Shown here: positions 53,727-63,024 of the stretch, piece after piece | Layout of the letters: every line of letters begins with the position of its first letter | Numbering within the stretch: the stretch's first letter is position 1 | From: Vreelandella sedimenti | GTDB lineage: Bacteria > Pseudomonadota > Gammaproteobacteria > Pseudomonadales > Halomonadaceae | Direction of reading: 5' to 3' | DNA: 64,000 nucleotides | Assembly (NCBI RefSeq): GCF_013416325.1 | Contig: NZ_JACCGK010000015.1 | Coordinates: 54,991-118,990 of the forward strand | The notes under the pieces: generated by a model | The model's input: the letters and a program-made list of their open reading frames with translations, nothing else | Told to the model about the DNA's origin: nothing | Database searches by the model: none | Translations under genes and position numbers: made by a program

Positions 53727-56459
53727 ATGTCTTTGAACACCCGTCTGCTGTTTGCGTTACTCGGTTTCCCGCTCCTGGTGTACGCCATGATGGCCGTACT
53801 GCTGGTCATACAGAGTGATACGCAAGCTAGCGGGGCGCATCAAGCGCGGTTAGAAAGCGTCGGCGAGCTGCTCGCCCCGAACCTCGCTGCGGCGGTCGCA
53901 ACGGGTGATGAGCAACGTCTGGAAGCGCTGTCGCGTCAACTCCTCGCTATGAAAGGGCTGCGGGCGGTTGCGCTATTTGATGCCCAGGGCGACCGTCTAT
54001 TATTACTCGGGCAATCCAGCCTACCACCGCTAAACGCCCCCGCTGATCAGCAATTGATTAAGCAGCAGGATGCATGGCGACTGCGCTTGCCATTGCCCCC
54101 TCCTCAAACAAGTGTCAGCCAAGCTGAGAACAGCCGCGTTGGCTGGCTAGATATCGAAATGGATACCCGTACGCTAATCCTTGGTCGCTATAAGTTGATT
54201 GCAAGCCTTAGCTTGGGTGGCATGCTACTTGGCCTACTGCTGTTTTTAGTCGCTTTTGCGATCAGTCGCTATACCACCCGCCCGCTGGAAGAAGCCAACC
54301 AAGCCCTTTATCGGCTATCCCGAGGCGACTATCGGCTACATCTGGCGCCTTCTAATGCCACAGAACTTCATCATCTGAGTAGCTATATTAACGCCCTGGC
54401 CGAGCACTTTCAGCAGGCCCAGCGGGATATGCAAACGCAAATCGAGCAGGCCACCAGCGAGCTGCAAGAGTCCATGGAAACCATTGAGGAGCAGAATATC
54501 AAGCTCGATTTGGCCCACCGCAGCGCGCTGCGGGCGAATGCCGTGAAGTCTGAATTTCTGGCCAATATGAGCCATGAAATCCGCACACCGCTAAACGGGA
54601 TTATCGGTTTTTGCCGATTACTGGGACGCTCATCACTGGATACGCGCCAGCGGGAGTGGCTGCAGCACGTACACCGCGCTTGCGACAACCTGCTTATGCT
54701 GGTTAACGACGTGCTCGACTTTTCCAAACTTGAAGCGAATCGCCTCACCCTGGAAGAGACAGATATCGACATTGTCGCACTGGTCGACGAAGTGGTCGGA
54801 CTACACGCCCCTGAAGCCCAAAGCAAGCAACTGCACTTGGTGGCCATGGTATATGACGATGTGCCTACCCCGCTAACCGGTGATCCGCTGCGTATTCATC
54901 AGGTATTGAATAACTTGATTGGCAATGCGCTTAAATTCACCCAGCAAGGCGAGGTGATCGTGCGTGTCATGTTGGATAATTTAGAAGGCCAGCATGTGGT
55001 GCTTAATCTGAGCGTCAGTGACACGGGCATTGGCCTAAGCGACACCCATCAGGAGGCCCTCTTTAGCGCCTTTTCCCAAGCAGAACCAAGCCACTCACGG
55101 CAATTTGGTGGCAGCGGCCTTGGGCTTACTATCTGCCGCCAATTGATTGAACGCATGGGCGGCGAGATTGGCGTGGAAAGCTCGCTGGGCAAAGGAACCA
55201 CTTTCTTCTTTACGCTGCCTATGCTGGCTCATAAAGCGACCGAGCGACCCCCAGAAATTAGCTTGGCCAACCCGGTCATTCGCTTATATGAAACTCATGC
55301 TCCAACCCGCCATGTACTGGAGCACTTGCTAGAGCGCTGGGAAGCACAACCAATTGCCTTTGATGCCTCGGAACCAGCGAAATTGCTGATATTGGGGCTT
55401 GAGCACAGCGACTTTAGCCCCGAATGGCACGCTCACTGGCAAGCGGTGATTGATCAAACACCCTGCCCCACATTGATTTTAGCCAATGGCAATAGTTTTG
55501 ATCTGCCGCCACTGCACTTAACCCATGGCGGCGAGACACTCTACAAACCTTTTTCCCGCGCGCAGTTGGTAACAACGCTCAAGCAGCTACTGCTATCTAC
55601 GCACGTGCAGAATAAGAGCGAGCAGGAACTCCCCGCATTACCAGCAGCGTCTCAGCCACTCAAACTACTGATTGTCGATGACAATGCACCCAATCGTGAG
55701 CTGCTCAAAAACCTACTTGAAGACCCTACCCTGCATGTCTCTACAGCAGAAAGCGGCCACCAAGCGCTAGAATTCGCCCGTGCCAGTAACGTCGACATGG
55801 TGTTAATGGATATTCGTATGCCGGGGATGGATGGTGTACAGACCACCCAAGCATTGCGCAGACTGAGTAGTACCTGGGCTCGCTGCCCCATTATTGCCGT
55901 TACCGCCCACGTGCTCAGCAGTGAACGTCAGCAGTGGCTCGCGGAAGGTCTTGATGACGTGCTGGTAAAACCCATTGACGAAACACAGCTAGCACAGTTG
56001 CTCAACCGCTTTTTGGGGGTAACTCATCGGCTGACCGCCAGCACTGCAGAACCGCCCTATCCACAGCACGACATTAACGCCACCCAGAGACCACGGGTTA
56101 GCCATGCGGCACCGGCCACGCTACCCATCATTGATCTGGAGATTGGCGCACGTTTAGCGGGGGGGAAGGAGCACTTGGCACGAGAGCAGCTAAAACGTCT
56201 GATCGACAGCTTGGAGGAGAGTGAACAGCATATGCGCGCCGCTTTTGCCCAACAGCATTTGCCCACGCTGCTCGATTGGGTACATGGTCTCAATGGCGCT
56301 AGCCGCTACTGCGGTGCGCCCGAGCTGGCCTTACTGGTAGAGACCTTGGAAACTCGCCTACGCACCAGCGGCTTAGACCATGTAGAGGGGCTATTGGAAG
56401 ACCTTTACCGGGCAATGGCCCGGCTGCGAGCATTGCGCCCGCAGTTGGTTAGACATTGA
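53727..56459 (+). CDS. barA: hybrid sensor histidine kinase BarA/GacS
   Basis: The 910-residue membrane kinase of the Gac/Uvr global regulatory system, which normally phosphorylates GacA/UvrY and thereby small RNAs of the Rsm/Csr pathway. Two membrane helices (about 8-28 and 157-179) bracket a periplasmic domain. HAMP (about 180-235) leads to a coiled coil and HisKA with His283 (MSHEIRTPLNGIIGF). HATPase motifs are NLIGNALKF, DTGIGL and GGSGLGL. A degenerate receiver-like segment (about 510-625) precedes a true receiver with Asp695 (LMDIRMPGMDG). A C-terminal HPt domain carries His853 (VHGLNGASRYCG). The adjacent cysM-rlmD-relA-mazG order matches the gacS neighbourhood of pseudomonads. Confidence 0.94.
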   Translation: MSLNTRLLFALLGFPLLVYAMMAVLLVIQSDTQASGAHQARLESVGELLAPNLAAAVATGDEQRLEALSRQLLAMKGLRAVALFDAQGDRLLLLGQSSLPPLNAPADQQLIKQQDAWRLRLPLPPPQTSVSQAENSRVGWLDIEMDTRTLILGRYKLIASLSLGGMLLGLLLFLVAFAISRYTTRPLEEANQALYRLSRGDYRLHLAPSNATELHHLSSYINALAEHFQQAQRDMQTQIEQATSELQESMETIEEQNIKLDLAHRSALRANAVKSEFLANMSHEIRTPLNGIIGFCRLLGRSSLDTRQREWLQHVHRACDNLLMLVNDVLDFSKLEANRLTLEETDIDIVALVDEVVGLHAPEAQSKQLHLVAMVYDDVPTPLTGDPLRIHQVLNNLIGNALKFTQQGEVIVRVMLDNLEGQHVVLNLSVSDTGIGLSDTHQEALFSAFSQAEPSHSRQFGGSGLGLTICRQLIERMGGEIGVESSLGKGTTFFFTLPMLAHKATERPPEISLANPVIRLYETHAPTRHVLEHLLERWEAQPIAFDASEPAKLLILGLEHSDFSPEWHAHWQAVIDQTPCPTLILANGNSFDLPPLHLTHGGETLYKPFSRAQLVTTLKQLLLSTHVQNKSEQELPALPAASQPLKLLIVDDNAPNRELLKNLLEDPTLHVSTAESGHQALEFARASNVDMVLMDIRMPGMDGVQTTQALRRLSSTWARCPIIAVTAHVLSSERQQWLAEGLDDVLVKPIDETQLAQLLNRFLGVTHRLTASTAEPPYPQHDINATQRPRVSHAAPATLPIIDLEIGARLAGGKEHLAREQLKRLIDSLEESEQHMRAAFAQQHLPTLLDWVHGLNGASRYCGAPELALLVETLETRLRTSGLDHVEGLLEDLYRAMARLRALRPQLVRH

Positions 56460-56489
56460 TTGAACAGGCTTCAAGACGTTGCCCATTAG

Positions 56490-56520
56490 ATGCTGGGAAT
56501 AAATGACATGAACCCAGCAT
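56490..56520. terminator. inverted repeat between convergent barA and acpS
   Basis: ATGCTGGG (56490-56497) and CCCAGCAT (56513-56520) flank a 15-base loop 30 bases after the barA stop. There is no T-run on either side, so termination is plausible but unproven. Confidence 0.4.
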
Positions 56521-56542
56521 TGGCTGATCTGGCGGCGAGGTG

Positions 56543-56920
56543 TTAACGCTCTAACACCACAAAAGCCACCGCATACTCGGCTTCATCGCTCAGGGTAACG
56601 TGGCTAGCGGTGACACCCGCCGCTTGCAATAGCCGCTCGGCTTCGCCATTAAGCAGGAAATAGGGCTTACCCAAGGCATCGTTCAACACTTGAATATCCC
56701 CCCACTGCAGCCCTTGGCGTAGGCCTAAACCCAGCGCTTTTACAAATGCTTCTTTGGCAGCAAAGCGCTTGGCCAGAAACGCCGCGGGTTGAGCTTTGTG
56801 TAGCCAAATCGCCTGCTCATCGGGACCTAAAATTCGCTCAGCAAAGCGTGGCCCGTGCCGTTTCATGGCCCGTGTAAAACGCTCCACACGGGCAATATCC
56901 GAGCCAATTCCCACAATCAT
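56543..56920 (-). CDS. acpS: holo-[acyl-carrier-protein] synthase
   Basis: Transfers 4'-phosphopantetheine from CoA to apo-ACP for fatty acid synthesis. 125 residues, the standard AcpS length. The N-terminal Mg-binding motif GIGSDIARVERF (Asp at position 7) is followed by FAERILGPDEQ and AKRFAAKEAFVKALG (Glu and Lys of the active site), with VTLSDEAEYAVAFVVLE at the C-terminus. It is the last gene of the lepA-lepB-rnc-era-recO-pdxJ-acpS series. Confidence 0.96.
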   Translation of the reverse strand: MIVGIGSDIARVERFTRAMKRHGPRFAERILGPDEQAIWLHKAQPAAFLAKRFAAKEAFVKALGLGLRQGLQWGDIQVLNDALGKPYFLLNGEAERLLQAAGVTASHVTLSDEAEYAVAFVVLER

Positions 56921-56953
56921 CGCCTTAAAAACCTCTGAATAGACAACCTATGA

Positions 56954-57778
56954 TCAGTGCCCGCAGCAGTCATTATGAACATGCTCAGAGTGGTTTTCAT
57001 GCTCATGATCGTGAGCATCGAGAGCCGCCATTAAGCCCGCCTCTTGGCCAGCGATGATCAAGCGTTTCATCTCCTGAACGGCCTCTTTGAGGCCCTCAAA
57101 CAGCGCACGAGCAATAATGGCATGACCGATATTGAGCTCGTTAACGCCCGGCAGCGCCGCAATCGCTTCAACGTTATGGTAATGCAAGCCGTGACCAGCA
57201 TTGACCACTAAACCCAGCGAGATAGCGTGAGTCGCTGCAGTCGTTAAGCGATGATACTCTGCATTCGCTGCATCGCTACCGGGACGCGCTTCTGCGTAAG
57301 CGCCCGTGTGCAGTTCAATCGTCGGTGCACCGGCGCGCTGGGCAGCATCAATCTGCTCCACATCAGGGTCGATAAACAGGGATACATCGCAACCCGCCGC
57401 ACTTAGCCGTTGGCAAGCGCTGGCAATGGCGTCAAAGCCGCCGACAACGTCTAGACCGCCTTCGGTGGTCAGCTCTTCGCGCTTCTCCGGCACTAAACAG
57501 ACATGGGCAGGGCGGACTTCTTCGGCCAGCGCCAACATCTCTTCAGTGACAGCCATTTCCAGGTTCATGCGCGTGTTAAGCACTTCGGCCAGAATGCGTA
57601 CATCGCGGGGCTGAATATGACGCCGGTCTTCACGCAAATGCACCGTAATGCCATCGGCACCCGCCTCTTCCGCAACTAATGCTGCCTGCACGGGGTCAGG
57701 GTAGCGAGTACCTCGGGCTTGGCGAAGTGTCGCAATGTGATCGATATTGACGCCTAACAGTATCCGAGGGGGGTGCAT
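56954..57778 (-). CDS. pdxJ: pyridoxine 5'-phosphate synthase PdxJ with His-rich tail
   Basis: Condenses 1-deoxyxylulose 5-phosphate with 3-amino-2-oxopropyl phosphate to pyridoxine phosphate (DXP-dependent B6 pathway). A TIM barrel: [22 protein letters not shown] at the N-terminus, [14 protein letters not shown] with catalytic His/Arg, and [12 protein letters not shown] in the middle. [16 protein letters not shown] and [17 protein letters not shown] close the barrel. The core ends near residue 250 and is followed by an unusual tail in which His alternates with acidic residues ([15 protein letters not shown] then CCGH), absent from E. coli PdxJ (243 residues). The tail could bind metal ions. 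It lies 33 bases upstream of acpS. Confidence 0.95.
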   Translation of the reverse strand: MHPPRILLGVNIDHIATLRQARGTRYPDPVQAALVAEEAGADGITVHLREDRRHIQPRDVRILAEVLNTRMNLEMAVTEEMLALAEEVRPAHVCLVPEKREELTTEGGLDVVGGFDAIASACQRLSAAGCDVSLFIDPDVEQIDAAQRAGAPTIELHTGAYAEARPGSDAANAEYHRLTTAATHAISLGLVVNAGHGLHYHNVEAIAALPGVNELNIGHAIIARALFEGLKEAVQEMKRLIIAGQEAGLMAALDAHDHEHENHSEHVHNDCCGH

Positions 57779-57832
57779 AGTGCCTCCAGCGCAACAATAA
57801 GATAAAAGTTTGTGAACAGGAAATTCAAAAAA

Positions 57833-58540
57833 TCAGGGACGATGACGACGCCGAGCTAAATCGAGCATCAGTTCTCGCGAACGCAAAACGGTGGTGCCAA
57901 GATGGGGTGCCAACGCCGCTCGCATTACTACCTTTAATGCATTGGCAAGGCCTTCATGTTGCCAATCACCCTGCTCAATGTAGCGTAACGTTCTGCCGTC
58001 AAGGCCACGCTCAGTAGGTATGAATGCCCGGCTGGCGGTATCAAAACGGTAGCGGAGCTGAGGATCCAAAACGCCACCTTCAGGTGTCGCAAACTGCGGC
58101 GTGGCCTCGAGCGCCTCTAGCAGCGCCCACTCATAGCGGCGCAGCGCCAACGCTCGTTCCGCTGGCGCTGGCAGTGCTTTCAGTAGCGCGGTATAAAACG
58201 CGAACACGTCAGGCGCCGGCAATTCTAACGGCAGCAGCCGCGTGGCGATCTCATTGGCGTAAAGCCCGCACAGCAAGCCCTCTCCGGCCAACAACGCCGT
58301 CTGGCCGCGAGACTCCATCAACGTTAGCCGTTTTAAATCACGGCTGCCCTGCCAGGTCACGAACAGCGGCGTAAACGGCTGCAGGCGTTGGCGCGATTTA
58401 GAACCGGGCCTTTGCCCGCCATGGGCCACAGCACGCACTCTGCCGTGATCAAGCGTTAATAGATCCACCAGCGCACTGGTTTCACGATAAGGCCGACGGT
58501 GGAGTAAAAAAGCCGGCTCTGGCGACATCGCTACCTTCAA
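57833..58540 (-). CDS. recO: DNA repair protein RecO
   Basis: Recombination mediator that works with RecR (and RecF) to load RecA on gapped DNA and anneals SSB-coated strands. 235 residues. The N-terminal OB fold (about 5-80) reads [33 protein letters not shown]. The helical C-terminal domain has [20 protein letters not shown], the conserved YxNEL-like patch. The zinc cysteines seen in some RecO proteins are absent, as in E. coli. Its ATG overlaps the era stop by four bases (ATGA). Confidence 0.93.
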   Translation of the reverse strand: MKVAMSPEPAFLLHRRPYRETSALVDLLTLDHGRVRAVAHGGQRPGSKSRQRLQPFTPLFVTWQGSRDLKRLTLMESRGQTALLAGEGLLCGLYANEIATRLLPLELPAPDVFAFYTALLKALPAPAERALALRRYEWALLEALEATPQFATPEGGVLDPQLRYRFDTASRAFIPTERGLDGRTLRYIEQGDWQHEGLANALKVVMRAALAPHLGTTVLRSRELMLDLARRRHRP

Positions 58541-59436
58541 TCGAGGTCGTAACCCAAGCTTTTCAAGGCGCGCTCGTCATCCGACCAGCCGCGTTTTACT
58601 TTCACCCATAAATTGAGCATCACTTTGGTGCCCAGGGCACGCTCCATATCCAGGCGCGCTTCACGACCAATGCTCTTGAGACGATCGCCGTTTTCACCAA
58701 TTAAAATGACTTTTTGGCCTTGGCGCTCAACGAGAATAAGCGCGCTGATATGCGTTACACGCTCTGTCTCGCGGAACTCTTCAATTTCAACGGTCATCTG
58801 GTAAGGCAGCTCATCGCCCAGTTGGCGCATCACTTTTTCACGCACCAGTTCAGCGGCCATAAAGCGCAGGCTTTTATCGGTAATCTGGTCTTCAGGGAAG
58901 AAGTGGACGCTTTCAGGCAGGTGTTTGGCCACTTCCTCTTCCAGAGTATCGACCTGAGTGCCGTGCTTGGCTGAAATCGGCACGATAGCGGCGAAGTCGC
59001 GGCGGGCGCCAACATCCGCCAGCCACGGCAACAAATCGCCCTTTTCGCCCAGGCGGTCGACTTTATTGACCGCCAGGATCACTGGCGCTTTTACGTGCTC
59101 CAGGCGCTTTAACACCGCCTGGTCTTCTTCCGTCCAGCGGGTGCGGTCGATAATAAATACCACACAGTCGACATCGCGCAGCGCCTGGGTGGCCGCCTGA
59201 TTCATAAAGCGGTTGATGGCTTTATTGCGATCCTTGGACATGATGTGCATGCCCGGCGTGTCCACATAGATAAACTGTGTCTCATCGACTGTTTTAATAC
59301 CCATGACCTGGTGGCGAGTGGTTTGTGGTCGCCGTGAGGTAATCGATATTTTCTGCCCCAGAATACGGTTCATGAGGGTCGATTTGCCCACGTTGGGTCG
59401 GCCGACGATGGCAACGAATCCGCAGGTTTGGCTCAT
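58537..59436 (-). CDS. era: GTPase Era
   Basis: Essential GTPase that binds the 3' end of 16S rRNA in 30S assembly. 299 residues. G1 [15 protein letters not shown]2 region [12 protein letters not shown]3 DTPG, G4 NKVD and G5 ISAKHG are all intact in the N-terminal GTPase domain (about 5-170). A C-terminal KH domain (about 200-290) has [26 protein letters not shown], with the GxxG-type GENG loop. Overlaps of four bases with rnc upstream and recO downstream indicate tight translational coupling. Confidence 0.97.
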   Translation of the reverse strand: MSQTCGFVAIVGRPNVGKSTLMNRILGQKISITSRRPQTTRHQVMGIKTVDETQFIYVDTPGMHIMSKDRNKAINRFMNQAATQALRDVDCVVFIIDRTRWTEEDQAVLKRLEHVKAPVILAVNKVDRLGEKGDLLPWLADVGARRDFAAIVPISAKHGTQVDTLEEEVAKHLPESVHFFPEDQITDKSLRFMAAELVREKVMRQLGDELPYQMTVEIEEFRETERVTHISALILVERQGQKVILIGENGDRLKSIGREARLDMERALGTKVMLNLWVKVKRGWSDDERALKSLGYDLD

Positions 59437-60125
59437 GATTTATCTCCAGGGCTTTTTTCAAGGTACGACAGCGCTTCTTCTGCCGCCTGCTGTTCAGCAT
59501 GACGGCGGCTTGGGCCTTTACCAGTGGTATGCTCAGCCAACAGGTCAATGTAGCACTCCACGGTAAAGGTCTGGGCATGCGCCTCGCCCTTTACGCAGAC
59601 AACTTCATAGCGCGGCAACGCGGCTTGACGCGACTGCAAAAACTCCTGCAACCGTGTTTTGGGATCTTTTTGGGTATCTTGCAAAGAGATATTACCCAGC
59701 CTTTCCGCGTACCAATCCAACACCCGGTTGCGCACCACATCCATCCCCGCATCCAAATAGATGGCGCCAATAATAGCTTCGACCGCATCCGCCAAGATCG
59801 ATTCACGACGATGCCCGCCGCTTTTCATCTCGCCAGAACCTAGCCGCAAGCATTCACCGAACTCCATTTCACGGGCCAGTTCCGCCAGGGTTTGTCCTTT
59901 CACCAGTCGCGCGCGCAGGCGTGAAAGCTGCCCTTCACGGGCCTGAGGAAAGCGCTGAAACAGCGCCTCGGCGATGACAAAGTTGACGATGGAGTCACCT
60001 AGAAACTCCAGGCGCTCATTGTTACGACCACCGAAGCTACGGTGGGTCAAGGCCAATTCCAATAGCGTATCGTCGCCAAAGGTATGGCCGATTCGTCGGC
60101 AAAAAGCGTTCAAGGAATTACTCAC
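59433..60125 (-). CDS. rnc: ribonuclease III
   Basis: Double-strand RNA endonuclease processing rRNA precursors and regulatory RNAs. 230 residues. The catalytic domain (about 5-150) has the signature [20 protein letters not shown] with Mg-binding Glu and Asp, and [15 protein letters not shown] with the second Asp/Glu pair. A C-terminal dsRNA-binding domain (about 155-225: [20 protein letters not shown] and [18 protein letters not shown]) completes it. It overlaps era by four bases and follows lepB by 67 bases. Confidence 0.97.
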   Translation of the reverse strand: MSNSLNAFCRRIGHTFGDDTLLELALTHRSFGGRNNERLEFLGDSIVNFVIAEALFQRFPQAREGQLSRLRARLVKGQTLAELAREMEFGECLRLGSGEMKSGGHRRESILADAVEAIIGAIYLDAGMDVVRNRVLDWYAERLGNISLQDTQKDPKTRLQEFLQSRQAALPRYEVVCVKGEAHAQTFTVECYIDLLAEHTTGKGPSRRHAEQQAAEEALSYLEKSPGDKS

Positions 60126-60192
60126 AGCTCTCCTACGTCATTGACGTTAACTAAATTGACATAACTGACTAAATTCAGCACAGGCAGCATCT

Positions 60193-60996
60193 TCATTCAA
60201 TGTGCCGCACGCTGGTAAAACTTGGCAACCCGCCATCCCAGTGCATCCACACCGCAAAGGCGCGGCCCACAATGTTCTCTTCCGGCACGAAGCCCCAATA
60301 GCGGCTGTCGTTGGAGTGGTCACGGTTGTCCCCCATCATGAAATAGTGCCCTTCAGGAACCTCCACTTCACGCATTTGCGGGCCAGGGTCTCGCGGGTTG
60401 TTATAAATAAAGTGCTCGGCGTCGCCAAGGCGCTCTTCTAATAGTAGCTGTTGGGGCGAACCATCGGGCCCATCCTCGATCAGCTCTTTGGCCACCGGCT
60501 CGCCGTTAACGTAAAGCTGCTTTCCCTCATAGCGGATACGATCCCCTGGCATACCGACCACCCGCTTGATGAAGTTCACCGAAGGCTCGTTGGGGAAACG
60601 AAACACCATCACATCGCCACGCTCAGGATCATCGACTTCGAGAAAGCGGGTGTTGACTACCGGTAAGCGTAAGCCGTAGGCAAATTTGTTGACCAGAATA
60701 AAGTCGCCCACTTCAAGCGTAGGCCGCATTGAACCAGAGGGGATCTGAAAAGGCTCAATAATAAAACTACGCACCACCAGCACCACCAGCAGCACCGGGA
60801 AAAATGAACGGGCGTAGTCGACCGGCCACGGCTCTTTAAGCAGCTTTTCGCTGGTAACTGGATCCAGCCCTTCCTGGGTATTGGCCTCCGCGGCGGCGAA
60901 GCGTTGGCGGCGCTTGGGCTTTAATAGCCACACGTCCAACAGGTAAATAACGCCCGAAAGCGCAACAGCAAGTACCAGCAGTAATGAAAAATCCAT
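60193..60996 (-). CDS. lepB: signal peptidase I
   Basis: Inner-membrane serine protease that removes Sec and Tat signal peptides. 267 residues. Two membrane segments: LLLVLAVALSGVIYLLDVWLL at the N-terminus and FFPVLLVVLVVRSFIIEPF near 65-83. The catalytic Ser lies in IPSGSMRPTLEVGDF, and the general-base Lys in VNFIKRVVGMPGDRI. The third box GHYFMMGDNRDHSNDSRYWG is also intact. It lies 15 bases after lepA, the conserved lepA-lepB pair. Confidence 0.97.
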   Translation of the reverse strand: MDFSLLLVLAVALSGVIYLLDVWLLKPKRRQRFAAAEANTQEGLDPVTSEKLLKEPWPVDYARSFFPVLLVVLVVRSFIIEPFQIPSGSMRPTLEVGDFILVNKFAYGLRLPVVNTRFLEVDDPERGDVMVFRFPNEPSVNFIKRVVGMPGDRIRYEGKQLYVNGEPVAKELIEDGPDGSPQQLLLEERLGDAEHFIYNNPRDPGPQMREVEVPEGHYFMMGDNRDHSNDSRYWGFVPEENIVGRAFAVWMHWDGGLPSFTSVRHIE

Positions 60997-61011
60997 GAGT
61001 GGCGTTCTTTC

Positions 61012-62829
61012 CTAGTCGTTAACCTTGAGCACAGCAAGGAAGGCATCCTGGGGAATTTCCACACGCCCCACCTGTTTCATGCGTTTCTTACCCGCTTTCT
61101 GTTTCTCGAGCAGTTTCTTCTTACGGCTGACATCGCCGCCGTAACACTTGGCCGTCACGTTTTTGCGCAGCGCTTTCACGGTGGAACGTGCCACCACTTG
61201 ACCACCAATAGCCGCCTGAATCGCCACATCAAACATCTGTCGTGGGATCAGCTCTTTCATTTTTTCCACTAACAAACGACCTCGATGGTGGGCATGATCA
61301 CGGTGGATAATCACCGCTAGCGCGTCGACTTTGTCACCATTAATAAGTACGTCAAGACGCACCAACTTGGCCATTTCAAAACGCTCGAAGTTGTACTCTA
61401 GCGAAGCGTACCCCTTGGAGATCGATTTCAGGCGGTCAAAGAAGTCCATAACCACTTCGGACATGGGCAATTCATAGGCCAACTGGATTTGGTTACCCAG
61501 AAACTGCATATCCAGTTGCGTGCCTCGGCGCTGCTCGCACTCGGTGATCACGTTGCCCACATACTCCTGGGGAACCAGGATACTGGCGCGCACCACTGGC
61601 TCACGCATTTCATCCACGTCAGCCATGTCGGGAAGCTTTGAGGGGTTGGAAACGTAGGTGACGTCGCCATTTTTCATTGCTAGTTCATAGACAACCGTGG
61701 GAGCGGTAGTGAGCAGATCGATATTATACTCACGCTCCAGACGCTCCTGGACGATCTCCATGTGCAGCGTGCCCAGAAAACCCACCCGGAAACCAAAGCC
61801 AAGGGCATCAGAATTTTCCGGTTCATAGGCAAGCGAGGCATCGTTAAGCGCCAGCTTCTCTAGCGCATCACGAAAGTCTTCGTAATCATCCGCACTGACC
61901 GGGAACATACCGGCATACACCTGCGGTTTTACTTTTTGGAAACCAGGCAGACGCGCGACATCTGGCGTCTTGGTGTGGGTAATGGTATCGCCCACCGGTG
62001 CGCCGTGAATTTCTTTGATACCCGCGACAATAAAGCCGACTTCCCCGGCACGCAGAATTCCGGTCTGCTTGCGCTGGGGGGTAAAGATCCCCACTTCCGT
62101 GGTACCCCAGTCGCGACCCGTCGATTTAATGCGGATCTTATCGCCTTTACGCAGCGTGCCATCAAATAGACGAACCAGCGAAACTACACCAAGGTAGTTA
62201 TCAAACCAGGAGTCGATAATGAGTGCTTGCAGCGGCGCTTCCGGGTCGCCCTTGGGCGGTGGTATATCCCGCACCAAGCGCTCTAGCAAGGCATCAATGC
62301 CCAAGCCACTTTTGGCCGAGACCTGGCAGGCGTCGGTGGCATCCAGGCCGATAATCTCTTCAATCTCCTGGGAAACCTTGTCGCAATCCGCCTGTGGCAA
62401 ATCGATTTTGTTAAGCACCGGCAGCACTTCTAAGCCTTGTTCGATAGCGGTATAGCAGTTGGCCACCGATTGGGCTTCAACACCTTGCGCCGCATCGACA
62501 ACCAGCAACGCCCCTTCACAGGCGTAGAGCGAACGCGATACTTCGTAGGAGAAGTCGACATGTCCAGGCGTATCGATAAAGTTCAGCTGGTAAACCTGAC
62601 CATCGGCAGCGGTGTAATCCAGCGTGACCGACTGCGCTTTGATGGTGATACCACGCTCACGCTCGATGTCCATAGAATCGAGCACTTGCTCTTTAAGCTC
62701 ACGCTCGGTTAACCCTTCGCAGGTCTGGATCAGGCGATCAGAGAGTGTCGATTTACCGTGGTCAATGTGGGCAATTATAGAGAAGTTGCGTATGTGCTTA
62801 AGCTTTCCGTTGGGAACGTCTTGGGACAT
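61012..62829 (-). CDS. lepA: elongation factor 4 (LepA)
   Basis: Ribosome-bound GTPase affecting initiation and back-translocation under ionic stress. 605 residues, typical size. G1 [15 protein letters not shown]2 [11 protein letters not shown]3 DTPGHVDF and G4 NKIDLP are intact. EF-G-like domains II, III and V follow, and the LepA-specific C-terminal domain includes [23 protein letters not shown] and the basic [24 protein letters not shown] segment. Its position after a DegP-type protease and before lepB is the usual arrangement in this group. Confidence 0.98.
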   Translation of the reverse strand: MSQDVPNGKLKHIRNFSIIAHIDHGKSTLSDRLIQTCEGLTERELKEQVLDSMDIERERGITIKAQSVTLDYTAADGQVYQLNFIDTPGHVDFSYEVSRSLYACEGALLVVDAAQGVEAQSVANCYTAIEQGLEVLPVLNKIDLPQADCDKVSQEIEEIIGLDATDACQVSAKSGLGIDALLERLVRDIPPPKGDPEAPLQALIIDSWFDNYLGVVSLVRLFDGTLRKGDKIRIKSTGRDWGTTEVGIFTPQRKQTGILRAGEVGFIVAGIKEIHGAPVGDTITHTKTPDVARLPGFQKVKPQVYAGMFPVSADDYEDFRDALEKLALNDASLAYEPENSDALGFGFRVGFLGTLHMEIVQERLEREYNIDLLTTAPTVVYELAMKNGDVTYVSNPSKLPDMADVDEMREPVVRASILVPQEYVGNVITECEQRRGTQLDMQFLGNQIQLAYELPMSEVVMDFFDRLKSISKGYASLEYNFERFEMAKLVRLDVLINGDKVDALAVIIHRDHAHHRGRLLVEKMKELIPRQMFDVAIQAAIGGQVVARSTVKALRKNVTAKCYGGDVSRKKKLLEKQKAGKKRMKQVGRVEIPQDAFLAVLKVND

Positions 62830-62982
62830 CGAGTCTGTTCTGCCTTAGTGGTACGCAAGCGGACGCATTAGCAGGCCGCTTCGAGAGTTCAAAGCTCGAA
62901 AACAGCTGCCGTTTAAAAATAGGGGCCATTTTCGACAAAAAGATATCCGCTATTGTAGCGATATGCGCAGGCTAGGAACAGC

Positions 62983-63005
62983 GGTCCGGCGAGAACCACC
63001 GGACC
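62983..63005 (-). terminator. stem-loop after the DegP-family gene
   Basis: Perfect 7-bp arms GGTCCGG (62983-62989) and CCGGACC (62999-63005) with a nine-base loop lie 20 bases past the protease stop on the minus strand. No clear T-run follows, so it may attenuate rather than separate the protease and lepA transcripts. Confidence 0.4.
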
Positions 63006-63024
63006 AGGAGTGAAAATAGACGGG

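Noticed and set aside
53727..56459. Second functional receiver domain at residues 510-625 of BarA
   Set aside because: The segment has a receiver-like fold pattern but no phospho-acceptor Asp in the expected place, so it is only noted as degenerate.
60135..60147. ACGTCA-T-TGACGT palindrome upstream of rnc
   Set aside because: Resembles the LiuR half sites but differs in arm order and sits before a housekeeping gene; treated as chance.
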